A stretch of 9,836 nucleotides of DNA from Nitrospirota bacterium (lineage in GTDB: Bacteria > Nitrospirota > Nitrospiria > Nitrospirales > Nitrospiraceae): assembly GCA_016195505.1 (NCBI GenBank), contig JACPZN010000085.1:1-9836 (forward strand). The letters are read 5' to 3'. This document shows positions 1 to 8,016 of the stretch, one piece after another. Within the stretch, counting starts at the first letter, position 1. Each line of letters opens with the position of its first letter. The notes beneath the pieces are model-generated. The model did not search any database, had not been told where the DNA came from, and was given only the letters and a program-made list of their open reading frames with translations. The position numbers and the translations under genes are program-made.

Positions 1-119
1 GTTTTGCTGCCGAGCACTCGTTCGGCACTCGTCAGGACGTGGTCGGTCGTTTCGCATCCGGAGAGGATGAGCAGCGGGGCCAGAAGGATCGGTGGCACCA
101 GTAACAACTGCATCTTCAT
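1..119 (-). CDS. N-terminal fragment of a small predicted lipoprotein
   Basis: An open minus-strand frame starts with ATG at 119 and runs off the left edge without a stop, giving 39 codons. The protein begins MKMQLLLVPPILLAPLLI and continues LSGC. This is a lipoprotein signal peptide: a short basic start, a hydrophobic stretch of about 17 residues, and a lipobox L-S-G-C with the cysteine at residue 22. After the cysteine the sequence is polar (ETTDHVLTSAERVLGSK). By the family rule, signal peptidase II would cleave before the cysteine and the protein would be membrane-anchored. The start has no strong Shine-Dalgarno sequence. It lies 90 nt downstream of the PilB-like ATPase stop on the same strand, so cotranscription is possible. 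I do not recognise the family. The signal peptide is clear but the function is unknown. Confidence 0.7.
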   Translation of the reverse strand, partial: MKMQLLLVPPILLAPLLILSGCETTDHVLTSAERVLGSK

Positions 120-209
120 GGCAGCATTTTACATTTTAAGAGTAGATAGCGGAAGGGCTATGCCGTAAGAAAGCGAGGGGACCTTCGCGAGAACGACAGG
201 ACCAACCAC

Positions 210-2528
210 CTATTTGATGGCGACCGCTTTAACTTCCTTGTAGGTCGTGTGGCCTTGCAGAACTTTTTGAATGCCGTCTTGCACCAGAGTCGTCATGCCT
301 TCTTCGAGAGCGGTCTTAAGCATGTCCTCTGTGCGTGCCTTTTGTTGTACCATTCGCTTCATTTGGTCTGTGCCGAGCAGGAGTTCATGTAAGGCGACCC
401 GTCCCTTAAACCCGGACCGGTTGCAGATTTCGCATCCTTTGCCGCGGGTCAGCCGGAAGGTATTGTCCTGTCTGATCCCGAGCTTGTCCCACAACTCCGG
501 CCCATACCCCTGGCGGAGTTCTTCATACTCTTCCTTGGTCCCCACATACTGCTCCTTGCAGTCTTTGCAGATGCGGCGGGCCAGACGTTGTGCGAGCACG
601 CCGAGCATCGCATCGGCAAAGCTGAAGGGATCGCAGCCCATGTCCAGAAGGCGGGTGACGGTTTCGACTGCGCTGTTCGTGTGGAGGGTACTCAAGACTA
701 AGTGGCCGGTCAGGGAGGCTTCTATACCGGTGTCGGCCGTTTCTTTATCCCGCATTTCGCCGACCATGATGACATCTGGGTCGGCACGCAGGAACGCACG
801 CATCGCATTGGCGAATGTGAAGCCAATCTTTGGCTGCACTTGGACCTGACGCAGCCCGTATTGCGTTATTTCGACAGGATCTTCGGCCGTCCATATCTTG
901 ATGTCGGGAGTATTAATATTCCCCAGAACGGAGTGCAGTGTCGTCGTTTTCCCTGATCCGGTCGGTCCCACGCAGAGAATGATACCGTATGGTTTTTCTG
1001 AAATCTCTCTGAGTGCTTTGAGATTCCGTTCCGAGAATCCCATTTTATCGAGGGGCAAGGGCTCGCTGGCCGCCAGAATGCGCATGACGATATCTTCGTT
1101 ATAGCCGGCGGTTGGGATGGTCGCGACTCGGAGTTCGATCTCTTTTGTCTCAGAAAGCTTGAATTTGATCTTGCCGTCTTGAGGTTTGCGACGCTCGGCG
1201 ATGTCCAAACTCGCCATAATCTTGAGCCGGGAGACGATGGCGCGTCGATAACTCTGTGGGATCTTCATATATTCGAAACAGTCGCCGTCGACCCGGAAGC
1301 GGACGAGAGTTTCACGCTTTTCCCCGTACGGCTCGATGTGAATATCCGAAGCATTCTGCCGGTAGGCGTCGGCGATGATTTGGTTCGCGAGGCGCACGAT
1401 AGCGCTGTCATTTTCGTCTAGCCCTCCGCCTGCAGAGGACTCCTCCATCGCCTCGGCTTGTGCCTCGGTCACGAGCTCGCCGAGAATGTCGGAGACGTTT
1501 TCATCGAGTTTGCGTCCACTGCCGTCGCCCTGCCCGGTGGACGAACCAAGGAACTGCGCGATATCGCGCCGGAGACTGACGGCAAACCGGATATTGAGTC
1601 CGGGGAACGTCCGCTTGATATCTTGAACGCGATCGAGGTCTCCCGGATCATCGGTGAGAATTTCGATGGCGGTGCGATCCCGCTTGAGCGGCATCCAATG
1701 ATTCTTCTTCAAGTAATCGACGTTGAGGTTTTTAAGCAGTTCGATATCCACGAGCGTGCGTTCGCTGTACTCGATGTAAGGACACTTATAGAACTGCGCG
1801 AGCGACTTGCCGATGTCGACTTTCGGGACTCTGTATTTTTCGATGAGAATGCTTTCGAGGTCACTGGTGCCTTTTCTCGAATCGGCGATGGCGTTGTCGA
1901 GTTCGTTCTGGGTGATGCGGTTGTTGCTCACTAGGAGGTCGAACTTGGTGGGATTCTTTTTGGAGATCTTCCGGAGATTGAAGAAGGCAATTCCAAGCGC
2001 TTTCGCGATTTCTGCGACGGATTCTTCGTCTTTCCGCGTAAAGCGGTTGCCGCTCTTTTTATTCAGGAGCTGGAGGACACCCATCAGATATTTGTTGTCC
2101 GCAACGATGGGGTATGTCAGGACCTGTTTGGTTTTGAACCCTGTGCGTTTATCGTAAGAAGTGTCATGCAGCAGCGACGGATGAATACCCCGAAGTTCCG
2201 CCATATTATAGGCGTCGGCGATGTTGACGGGGCGGAGATACTTGGCACAAAAGCCTGCCAGACTCTGTTCTGTAATGGGGATGCGGACTTCCTCAACAGT
2301 ATCGACGTGAGGGACTTTCGAGAAGATTTCTTTCTTTTCGGAATCGAACGCGAAGAGCGTCAGGTCTTCGGCGTCGAAAAGGCTTAGAATGTCTTTGTGG
2401 AGATCAAGAAGAATCTGATCGTGATTGCTTGCGGCGTGTATTTGTGTGGTAATGCGCTTGACGTGCTCAGCGTACTCAACCTTCTGCTGCAACTCCTGGA
2501 GATTCTGAGGCATAGGCTTGGCTTGCAT
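210..2528 (-). CDS. GAF-domain PilB/GspE-family type II secretion/type IV pilus assembly ATPase
   Basis: The 772-residue protein is a hexameric cytoplasmic ATPase of the type that powers pilus extension or type II secretion. Residues about 25-185 form a GAF-like sensor domain (for example VLTYPIVADNKYLMGVLQLLNKK). Residues about 195-325 resemble the GspE/MshE N-terminal domain, followed by a Gly/acidic linker at about 328-372. The ATPase core then shows SDIHIEP at 394-400, Walker A GPTGSGKT at 521-528, the Asp box around 547-560, Walker B DPDVIMVGEMRD at 583-594 and the His box GHLVLSTLHTN at 608-618. The zinc-binding cysteines are CKDC (654/657) and CEIC (699/702), as in PilB/GspE. All catalytic motifs look intact. 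The ATG has a GGGGAG element about 10 nt upstream. No pilin, PilC or PilQ gene adjoins it here, so whether it serves pili or secretion cannot be decided. The GAF fusion is unlike classical E. coli GspE and suggests control by a small ligand. The N-terminal domain lacks the canonical RLG start of c-di-GMP-binding MshEN motifs, so nucleotide binding there is doubtful. Confidence 0.93.
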   Translation of the reverse strand: MQAKPMPQNLQELQQKVEYAEHVKRITTQIHAASNHDQILLDLHKDILSLFDAEDLTLFAFDSEKKEIFSKVPHVDTVEEVRIPITEQSLAGFCAKYLRPVNIADAYNMAELRGIHPSLLHDTSYDKRTGFKTKQVLTYPIVADNKYLMGVLQLLNKKSGNRFTRKDEESVAEIAKALGIAFFNLRKISKKNPTKFDLLVSNNRITQNELDNAIADSRKGTSDLESILIEKYRVPKVDIGKSLAQFYKCPYIEYSERTLVDIELLKNLNVDYLKKNHWMPLKRDRTAIEILTDDPGDLDRVQDIKRTFPGLNIRFAVSLRRDIAQFLGSSTGQGDGSGRKLDENVSDILGELVTEAQAEAMEESSAGGGLDENDSAIVRLANQIIADAYRQNASDIHIEPYGEKRETLVRFRVDGDCFEYMKIPQSYRRAIVSRLKIMASLDIAERRKPQDGKIKFKLSETKEIELRVATIPTAGYNEDIVMRILAASEPLPLDKMGFSERNLKALREISEKPYGIILCVGPTGSGKTTTLHSVLGNINTPDIKIWTAEDPVEITQYGLRQVQVQPKIGFTFANAMRAFLRADPDVIMVGEMRDKETADTGIEASLTGHLVLSTLHTNSAVETVTRLLDMGCDPFSFADAMLGVLAQRLARRICKDCKEQYVGTKEEYEELRQGYGPELWDKLGIRQDNTFRLTRGKGCEICNRSGFKGRVALHELLLGTDQMKRMVQQKARTEDMLKTALEEGMTTLVQDGIQKVLQGHTTYKEVKAVAIK

Positions 2529-2605
2529 TCAGACTGTGCTCCCCTCTGGGCTCAGTTTGATCGGGCCATCGGGTCGTACGAGGGCTCAATGAAGGTTGGA
2601 CCGTG

Positions 2606-2633
2606 TGAATAGCGTCCCTTGTTCGGGAATCAA
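2606..2633 (-). promoter_or_regulatory. candidate sigma70-like promoter for the GAF-PilB ATPase gene
   Basis: On the minus strand, TTGATT (2633-2628) is separated by 16 bp from TATTCA (2611-2606), about 80 nt upstream of the ATPase start. The match to consensus is moderate. It is the best candidate I find in the 212-bp spacer between proS and the ATPase gene (2529-2740), which otherwise holds no gene. Confidence 0.3.
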
Positions 2634-2666
2634 GTCTTAGTCTAGCCCAAAGGCATGAGAAGGCAA

Positions 2667-2686
2667 GGAAAAGACAATTTCTGTCT
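2667..2686 (-). terminator. weak hairpin with T-run after proS, possible terminator
   Basis: About 55 nt past the proS stop, the minus strand reads AGACA, a 5-nt loop, TGTCT, then a short T run. The stem is only 5 bp and AT-rich, so this is a poor intrinsic terminator. I found no better hairpin between proS and the ATPase gene, and read-through from the proS operon into that gene is possible. Confidence 0.2.
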
Positions 2687-2740
2687 GTCGGCGCTGTGGG
2701 GACGGAACAACGACAGCGGAGAAGCGAGGCGGCGAAGCTA

Positions 2741-4480
2741 CTACTTATCTGAAGGGGAGCACATTGAACGAGTTGGGTTGGTTTCGGCTGAAAGTTTGAG
2801 GAGGTGGGCAATAATATTCGAAGGAGCTACTCGAGACTTCGCCCCGCTTCTTCGAATTTTGACTTCCACAACGCCGTCGGCAAGCCCTTTATCACCCACG
2901 ACGACTTGGAATGGGGCTCCGACCAGATCGGCATCGTTGAATTTGACTCCGGCGCGCTCTTCTCTATCGTCCCACAAGACTTCGAAGTTTGCCGCTAGCA
3001 GGTTGGTATAGAGGAGTGAGGTGGCCTCGGCGGTCTTTTCCGATTGACTGACCGGCAAGAGGTGGACATGAAAGGGAGCGATCGGGAAGGGCCAGATGAT
3101 GCCCTTGTCGTCATGGTTCTGCTCAATTGCCGCCGCCGCCGTGCGGCCGACACCGATGCCGTAACAACCCATGATGGCGAGGCACTCCTGGCCCTGGTCG
3201 TCAAGGATCGTCGCATTCATGCTCTTGCTGTACTTCGTTCCAAGCAAAAAGACCTGTCCCACCTCGATCCCTTTCGCAAGCGTCAAGGCGCCCGGTCCAC
3301 GTGGAGAAGGATCGCCGGTTTGCGCGTTGCGAAGATCCGCGAACTGATCTACTTTGAAATCACGATCCATATTGGCATCCAGATAGTGCATGTCGCCTTG
3401 GTTCGCTCCGATCACGACGTTTCTCATTCCTTTGATGGCATGATCAGCGAGGATTCGCATCCCCTGGAGGCCTACTGGGCCGGCGAAGCCTACGGGGGCT
3501 CCCGTGAGGCTTTTCACTGTCTCTGGTGCGGCTAACTCAACTTCTGTTACATGGAGCAGCCGTGCCAGCTTGATCTCATTGAGGGCGTGATCACCTCGAA
3601 TAAGGACGGCGACGGTCTCGTTTTCCGCTTTGTAGAGGAGAGTTTTGATCAATTGTCGGGGCGCAATTTTCAAGAAGGTCGTTACCTCTTCCACCGTCCG
3701 ACGTTGCGGTGTTGCGACCAGAGTCAGCGGGCGCAGCGGAGTGTCGTCGATATCCGATGGGGGCAGCACTTCGGCCCGCTCGATGTTGGCCGCGTACGAA
3801 CCCTGGTCGCTATATACCACCGTCGCTTCGCCGGTTTCGGCCAAGACCATGAACTCATGCGACACGTCGCCGCCGATCAACCCTGTGTCGGCCTCGACCG
3901 CCCGAAAGGTGAGTCCGCACCTCGTGAAGATGCTGGTGTATGCGTCGTACATTTTTTGGTAGCTGATCTTAGCGCCGGCCTCATCACCGTCGAAACTATA
4001 GGCATCTTTCATGATGAATTCTCGCCCCCGCATCAGCCCGAAGCGAGGGCGAATCTCGTCGCGAAATTTCGTTTGGATCTGGTAGAAATTCAGCGGAAGC
4101 TGGCGGTAGGAACGCACTTCACGTCTGAACAAGTCGGTGATGACTTCTTCATGCGTCGGACCTAAACAAAAGTCACGTTCGTGGCGATCCTTGAAACGCA
4201 GAAGCTCTTTGCCATAATAATCCCAACGGCCGGTTTCTTTCCACAATTCGGCCGGGGAGGCGATGGGCATCAACAGTTCCTGTGCGCCGGCCCGGTTCAT
4301 TTCTTCACGAATGATCTGTTCGATTTTGCGGATGACTCGCAGCCCCAGGGGAAGATAGGTGTAGATGCCGGCCGCCACTTTTCTAATCAGCCCGGCGCGC
4401 AACATCAACCGGTGGCTGACGGTTTCTGCCTCACCGGGATCTTCCCGCAGGGTAGGGATGAGCATCTGAGAGGTTTTCAT
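2741..4480 (-). CDS. proS: prolyl-tRNA synthetase, bacterial type with editing domain
   Basis: This cytoplasmic class II aminoacyl-tRNA synthetase charges tRNA-Pro with proline for translation. The 579-residue length matches the bacterial form (E. coli 572). The N-terminal catalytic half shows the class II motif 1 region (GIYTYLPLGLRVI, 38-50), CLGPTHEE (105-112), and motif 2 with FRDEIRPRFGLMRGREFIMKDAYSF around 139-163. The YbaK-like editing domain inserted at about 230-385 carries RQLIKTLLY, with a lysine at 279, the position of the key editing lysine in E. coli ProS. Motif 3 is GCYGIGVGR (438-446), followed by the anticodon-binding domain to about 562. A short unconserved tail (SAETNPTRSMCSPSDK) ends the protein. 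It starts 6 nt after the rseP stop with no obvious Shine-Dalgarno sequence, which suggests translational coupling as the last gene of the envelope operon. All catalytic motifs are present. Confidence 0.97.
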   Translation of the reverse strand: MKTSQMLIPTLREDPGEAETVSHRLMLRAGLIRKVAAGIYTYLPLGLRVIRKIEQIIREEMNRAGAQELLMPIASPAELWKETGRWDYYGKELLRFKDRHERDFCLGPTHEEVITDLFRREVRSYRQLPLNFYQIQTKFRDEIRPRFGLMRGREFIMKDAYSFDGDEAGAKISYQKMYDAYTSIFTRCGLTFRAVEADTGLIGGDVSHEFMVLAETGEATVVYSDQGSYAANIERAEVLPPSDIDDTPLRPLTLVATPQRRTVEEVTTFLKIAPRQLIKTLLYKAENETVAVLIRGDHALNEIKLARLLHVTEVELAAPETVKSLTGAPVGFAGPVGLQGMRILADHAIKGMRNVVIGANQGDMHYLDANMDRDFKVDQFADLRNAQTGDPSPRGPGALTLAKGIEVGQVFLLGTKYSKSMNATILDDQGQECLAIMGCYGIGVGRTAAAAIEQNHDDKGIIWPFPIAPFHVHLLPVSQSEKTAEATSLLYTNLLAANFEVLWDDREERAGVKFNDADLVGAPFQVVVGDKGLADGVVEVKIRRSGAKSRVAPSNIIAHLLKLSAETNPTRSMCSPSDK

Positions 4481-4486
4481 TGACGC

Positions 4487-5881
4487 TTAGCGGGAGAAGA
4501 TACGTTCCAGGTCATTCCAGAAGGCAAAAATCATGACCCCAACCAGCAAGACTAACCCCACTTGCTGTGCGACTTCTCGCTGACGTTCTCCAAGGGGCTT
4601 GCGCAGGATGCCCTCGATCAAGAAAAAGAGCAAGTGGCCGCCGTCGAGGATGGGGATCGGCAGCAGATTGAGAACGCCGAGGTTGATGCTCAAAATCGCA
4701 ATCAAGAACACGACACTCGAAGCGCCCTGAGATGCGGCTTCACCGGAAATGTTGGCAATCGTGAGCGGCCCCCCGATATTCTTGCTTGAAATGTCGCCGA
4801 CGATCATTTTATACAGGCCGATGGCCGTCAGTTCGGTCCATCCCCAGGTGGCTTCGAGGCCCTGGTAGACGGCTTCCATGGGGTTATCGGATCGCATCAA
4901 GGAGCGGCCTGGACCGGAGATACCGATTTTGCCGACCTCGATGGCTTGCCCGTTCACCGTCACTTTCTCGGCAGTCGGAGTGACGGTGAGGGCAACTCGT
5001 TGCCCATTACGGAGGACTTCAACGCGCAGTGGCTTCTGTGGATGGTCTTTCACCTGCGTCGTCATCTGCGCCCACGTATAGATCGATTGCCCTTCGATGC
5101 TTACCACCCGGTCACCGGCTTGGAATCCAGCCGCGAAGGCAGGAGAACCATGCATCACCGAGGTTACCAGAGGGGGAGTTTCTTCGACACCGATTGTATA
5201 GAACGGTTCTTCCCCAGCAGCCATTTCGCCAGGAGCCCGAACGGGTGTAACGGTCAGTAGTTTGTTCTGTCCATCGCGCCGTACTTCGAGCGGGATCGGC
5301 TCCCCTTTACTCTTGGTCACGGCGTCGAGCAGTTCTGTCTTCGTCGAAATATCTTTCCCGTTGACTCTGACGACTCGGTCGCCGACTTCCATTCCGGCAG
5401 TTGCAGCGGGTGAACCTGGGACCAGAGCCTCTACATCGGCACTGAGGTCTCGGAAGGTCGGCACAAATAGCGGTGTTCCGGTTGATAACCATCCGGCGAA
5501 GATCAAATAGGCCAGAATAAAATTAAACCCGGGGCCCGCTGCTACGATGAGAACTTTTCCCCAAAGACCCTGATGAGCAAACGATCGCCGGCGATCCTCG
5601 GGGGTGGTCGCCTCTGTTTCGTCCTCGCCGAACAGCTTGACATAGCCACCGAGCGGAATGGCCGAGACCAGATACTCTGTCTCTCCCGCCTGGCGACCGA
5701 ACAGCTTGGGACCAAAGCCGAGCGAGAACTTCAGGACCTTCACCCCGACCCAACGGGCAGCAAGAAAATGACCGAGTTCATGAAAAGCCACGAGGACGCC
5801 CAAGACCACGAGGAACCACCAGGCCTTCTGCACCAGAAGCCACAGGGTATCGGGGGGCCAGGTAAATGCAGATAACATCAT
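4487..5881 (-). CDS. rseP: RIP metalloprotease RseP (site-2 protease)
   Basis: This inner-membrane zinc protease cleaves membrane-spanning substrates. In model bacteria it cuts anti-sigma factor RseA after DegS and also clears signal peptide remnants. The 464-residue protein has the zinc motif HELGH at 34-38 in the first membrane segment and the third zinc ligand in NLLPIPILDGGH (LDG 412-414) in a late one. The conserved AAGPGFNF follows at 114-121. Two periplasmic PDZ domains lie between, at about 137-215 and 232-305, as in E. coli RseP. The C terminus has a final membrane segment (about 441-456). ATG at 5881 and an in-frame ATG at 5878 are both possible starts, and neither has a strong Shine-Dalgarno sequence. 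It sits 69 nt after dxr and 6 nt before proS. No anti-sigma factor gene is in the window, so its substrate here is not shown. Confidence 0.96.
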   Translation of the reverse strand: MMLSAFTWPPDTLWLLVQKAWWFLVVLGVLVAFHELGHFLAARWVGVKVLKFSLGFGPKLFGRQAGETEYLVSAIPLGGYVKLFGEDETEATTPEDRRRSFAHQGLWGKVLIVAAGPGFNFILAYLIFAGWLSTGTPLFVPTFRDLSADVEALVPGSPAATAGMEVGDRVVRVNGKDISTKTELLDAVTKSKGEPIPLEVRRDGQNKLLTVTPVRAPGEMAAGEEPFYTIGVEETPPLVTSVMHGSPAFAAGFQAGDRVVSIEGQSIYTWAQMTTQVKDHPQKPLRVEVLRNGQRVALTVTPTAEKVTVNGQAIEVGKIGISGPGRSLMRSDNPMEAVYQGLEATWGWTELTAIGLYKMIVGDISSKNIGGPLTIANISGEAASQGASSVVFLIAILSINLGVLNLLPIPILDGGHLLFFLIEGILRKPLGERQREVAQQVGLVLLVGVMIFAFWNDLERIFSR

Positions 5882-5897
5882 GTCTACTACTCGGTGT

Positions 5898-5926
5898 TCA
5901 ATGCTCGAAGATTAATCTAGCATTGA
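5898..5926. repeat. perfect 8-bp inverted repeat upstream of rseP
   Basis: Arms TCAATGCT (5898-5905) and AGCATTGA (5919-5926) are perfect inverted copies separated by 13 bp. The centre contains the 10-bp palindrome AGATTAATCT (5909-5918). The left arm ends 16 nt before the rseP ATG, and the right arm covers the edge of a candidate -10 box. No T-run follows on the minus strand, so it does not look like an intrinsic terminator. It could be an operator or a 5' leader hairpin; this is inference from symmetry and position. Confidence 0.55.
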
Positions 5927-5941
5927 TCACTCCAATTTCAA
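5914..5941 (-). promoter_or_regulatory. candidate internal promoter for rseP-proS
   Basis: On the minus strand TTGAAA (5941-5936) is followed after 16 bp by TAGATT (5919-5914), about 33 nt upstream of the rseP start. The -35 box matches consensus at five of six positions and the -10 at four. The 69-nt dxr-rseP gap is the widest in the cluster, which fits an internal promoter. It may let rseP and proS be expressed apart from the upstream genes. Confidence 0.45.
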
Positions 5942-5950
5942 AATCTCGGA

Positions 5951-7111
5951 TTAGCGCGGTAACGCATGGACCAGAGACTCAGCCTTCTCTCTCGCCCATC
6001 GATCGGCTACCAGCGCGTCATCAAGACAAGTAACGTCTCGAAACGCATGTGCGTCCATTGTACTACGGATGACTTCAGCGATCTCGGCAAAGCGAATGCC
6101 ACTGTTGAGAAACGCTTCGACAGCAACTTCATTGGCCGCATTCATGGCAGCCGGCATGGTTCCCCCGATTCGAAGCGACTCGTATCCGAGGTTGAGACAG
6201 GGGAAACGATCATGGTCGGGTTTGCAGAACGTCAGTTTGCCGACCTCTGTCAAGTCCAGCGACGGCAAGTCCAACGGCATTCGTTCTGGATAACGCATCG
6301 CGTAGGAAATAGGGGTCCGCATATCCGGTAATCCGAGTTGGGCGATCATCGATCGATCTTCATATTCTACCAAGGAATGAATAATGCTTTCCCGATGGAC
6401 CAAGACGTCGATGTGGGATTCGCGAATATCAAATAACCAGCGGGCTTCGACCACCTCCAGGCCTTTGTTCATCAGCGTCGCCGAATCGATCGTAATTTTA
6501 GAGCCCATCTTCCAGTTCGGATGCCGAAGCGCCTGCTCCGGCGTCACGTTTTGCAGCTGCTCTTTCGTGAGCGTCCAAAGGGCACCGCCGGAAGCCGTCA
6601 AAATTAATCGCCGGACGTCCTCAATTCGGTGCCCTTCAAGAGATTGGAAAATAGCACTGTGCTCGCTATCGACGGGAAAGATGCGAACACAGTGTTTACG
6701 GGCTTCCTCCTGCATCAGTTTGCCGGCCATGACCATCGGTTCCTTGTTGGCCAGGGCGATATGCTTACCGCTCCGAATCGCAGCTAGGGTGGGTACGAGT
6801 CCGGCGGCTCCTACGATGGCCGAGATCACCAGCTCGACCCCTGACATGGCGGCGATTTGGGTAATGCCTTCCTCACCGGCCAGAATCTCTACAGAGAAGC
6901 CCCCACAACGTTTTCGAAGCGTCGCCGCGGAGGATTCTGTAGAGACTGCCACGGCCTTGGGCTTGAACGTGCGGATTTGCTCCTCGAGTTTTTCGATGTT
7001 GCCGCCGGCCGTGAGGCCGACCACTCGAAATTCCTCAGGAAATCGCCGGACGATATCGAGCGTATTGGTTCCGATCGATCCGGTCGAGCCCAGGATAATG
7101 ATCGATTTCAT
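5951..7111 (-). CDS. dxr: 1-deoxy-D-xylulose 5-phosphate reductoisomerase
   Basis: This cytoplasmic enzyme converts 1-deoxy-D-xylulose 5-phosphate to 2-C-methyl-D-erythritol 4-phosphate with NADPH and a divalent metal. It is the committed step of the MEP isoprenoid pathway. The 386-residue length is typical. Visible motifs are the NADPH loop GSTGSIG (8-14), ANKEP (121-125), the metal ligands in PVDSEHSA (D148, E150), HPNWKMG (197-203), and MNKGLE (214-219) supplying another metal-binding glutamate. One oddity: TASGG at 172-176 is normally followed by PF, but here reads ALW. The DNA GGT GCC CTT TGG still contains CCC TTT one base out of register, which suggests two compensating indels. The start has a strong Shine-Dalgarno sequence (AGGAGAGGA just before ATG), and the gene begins 12 nt after the cdsA stop. 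Its product feeds the isoprenoid precursors used by UppS in the same cluster. Confidence 0.97.
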   Translation of the reverse strand: MKSIIILGSTGSIGTNTLDIVRRFPEEFRVVGLTAGGNIEKLEEQIRTFKPKAVAVSTESSAATLRKRCGGFSVEILAGEEGITQIAAMSGVELVISAIVGAAGLVPTLAAIRSGKHIALANKEPMVMAGKLMQEEARKHCVRIFPVDSEHSAIFQSLEGHRIEDVRRLILTASGGALWTLTKEQLQNVTPEQALRHPNWKMGSKITIDSATLMNKGLEVVEARWLFDIRESHIDVLVHRESIIHSLVEYEDRSMIAQLGLPDMRTPISYAMRYPERMPLDLPSLDLTEVGKLTFCKPDHDRFPCLNLGYESLRIGGTMPAAMNAANEVAVEAFLNSGIRFAEIAEVIRSTMDAHAFRDVTCLDDALVADRWAREKAESLVHALPR

Positions 7112-7123
7112 ATCCTCTCCTCT

Positions 7124-8011
7124 TTACGGCGGCGAGATGCCGCGAACCCAGGTGACATAGTAGTAGAAGGTGGGGGCGGTGAACAAGAGACTATCGAGTC
7201 GGTCGAGCATCCCTCCGTGTCCGGGAAGGATTCCCCCGGAATCTTTGACCCCCACGCTGCGCTTGATAGCCGACTCACAGAGGTCGCCGAGGAGACCTGA
7301 TCCTGTCAGGAGGATGCCGAGGATGAGCATGTCCAACTTTGACAATTGCGGCAAAAACCAAGCGTGGGCCAGGAAGGCGCATCCCACAGCAAGCGCCATC
7401 CCGCCGAGCAGGCCTTCAACGGTTTTCTTTGGACTCACCGATGGGGCGACCAAGTGTTTGCCCCACAGGGTGCCTGCGTAATAAGCGCCGGTGTCTGCCG
7501 CCCACGTGACGAGTGCAACAAAAAGCACGAACCATTCGCCGGCGGGCAGCGCGCGAGTCGACACCAACGTACTCAGTGTAAGGCCGAGATAGAGCACGCC
7601 GAAGAGGGCGACGGTCGAATCTTTCAGACGGTGTTCGATCGGAGTGGACGAAAACAACATTGCGAGCAACAAGGCCAGTGTCGAGACAATGAGAAGATCC
7701 ATCAACCCGAGGGAGAGGTAATGTTGGACCACAATCAGGGCGAACGTTACCAACCCCACTCCGATCAGTACGCGGTTGGGATATGATTGAAAGCTGATAC
7801 GGTATAACTCCATCAAGGCAATAGATCCCCCGGCAATCAGGAGGAGGGTCAAGGCCCAGGGAGGGAGATAGCGTATGACGGCATAAAGCGCCGGAACGAG
7901 AAGGACCGCGGTATGGACACGCCGGAGATCGAATCGTCGAGTGACTGCGGGTGATCTGGCCACAAGTGTCGGGCTGTCGGCGGCAGTGTCTGTGGCTGGG
8001 GAATGTCCCAC
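7124..8011 (-). CDS. cdsA: phosphatidate cytidylyltransferase (CDP-diglyceride synthase)
   Basis: This integral inner-membrane enzyme makes CDP-diacylglycerol from phosphatidic acid and CTP, the branch point for all phospholipids. The family signature is complete near the C terminus: SAIKR, then VKDSGGILPGHGGMLDRLD. Several hydrophobic segments precede it (for example HTAVLLVPALYAVI, WALTLLLIAGGSIALM, LLIVSTLALLLAMLF, WFVLFVALVTWAADTGAYY). The frame stays open to an ATG at 8134, but that start would overlap uppS by 118 nt and add unconserved sequence. I prefer the GTG at 8011, 5 nt past the uppS stop, giving 295 residues; a GTG at 7963 is also possible. Neither has a clear Shine-Dalgarno sequence, so coupling to uppS translation is likely. 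It is followed 12 nt later by dxr. Function is certain, exact start is not. Confidence 0.92.
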   Translation of the reverse strand: MGHSPATDTAADSPTLVARSPAVTRRFDLRRVHTAVLLVPALYAVIRYLPPWALTLLLIAGGSIALMELYRISFQSYPNRVLIGVGLVTFALIVVQHYLSLGLMDLLIVSTLALLLAMLFSSTPIEHRLKDSTVALFGVLYLGLTLSTLVSTRALPAGEWFVLFVALVTWAADTGAYYAGTLWGKHLVAPSVSPKKTVEGLLGGMALAVGCAFLAHAWFLPQLSKLDMLILGILLTGSGLLGDLCESAIKRSVGVKDSGGILPGHGGMLDRLDSLLFTAPTFYYYVTWVRGISPP

Positions 8012-8016
8012 AGGGA

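Noticed and set aside
147..162. Small hairpin ATAGC/GCTAT between the ATPase and lipoprotein genes as a terminator
   Set aside because: The stem is only 5 bp and no T-run follows on the minus strand.
2476..2811. Minus-strand open frame of 111 codons spanning the pilB-like start and the proS end
   Set aside because: It overlaps two confident genes in another frame at both ends and has Ser/Arg-rich composition with no homology I recognise.
3044..4165. Long plus-strand open frames opposite proS (for example 3044-3535 and 3551-4165)
   Set aside because: They are antisense to a complete, motif-rich proS, encode no recognisable domain and have unnatural composition.
6384..7160. Plus-strand open frame of 258 codons opposite dxr
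   Set aside because: Dxr on the minus strand has all catalytic motifs. The opposite frame is Ser/Arg/Pro-rich, typical of an antisense shadow in GC-rich DNA.
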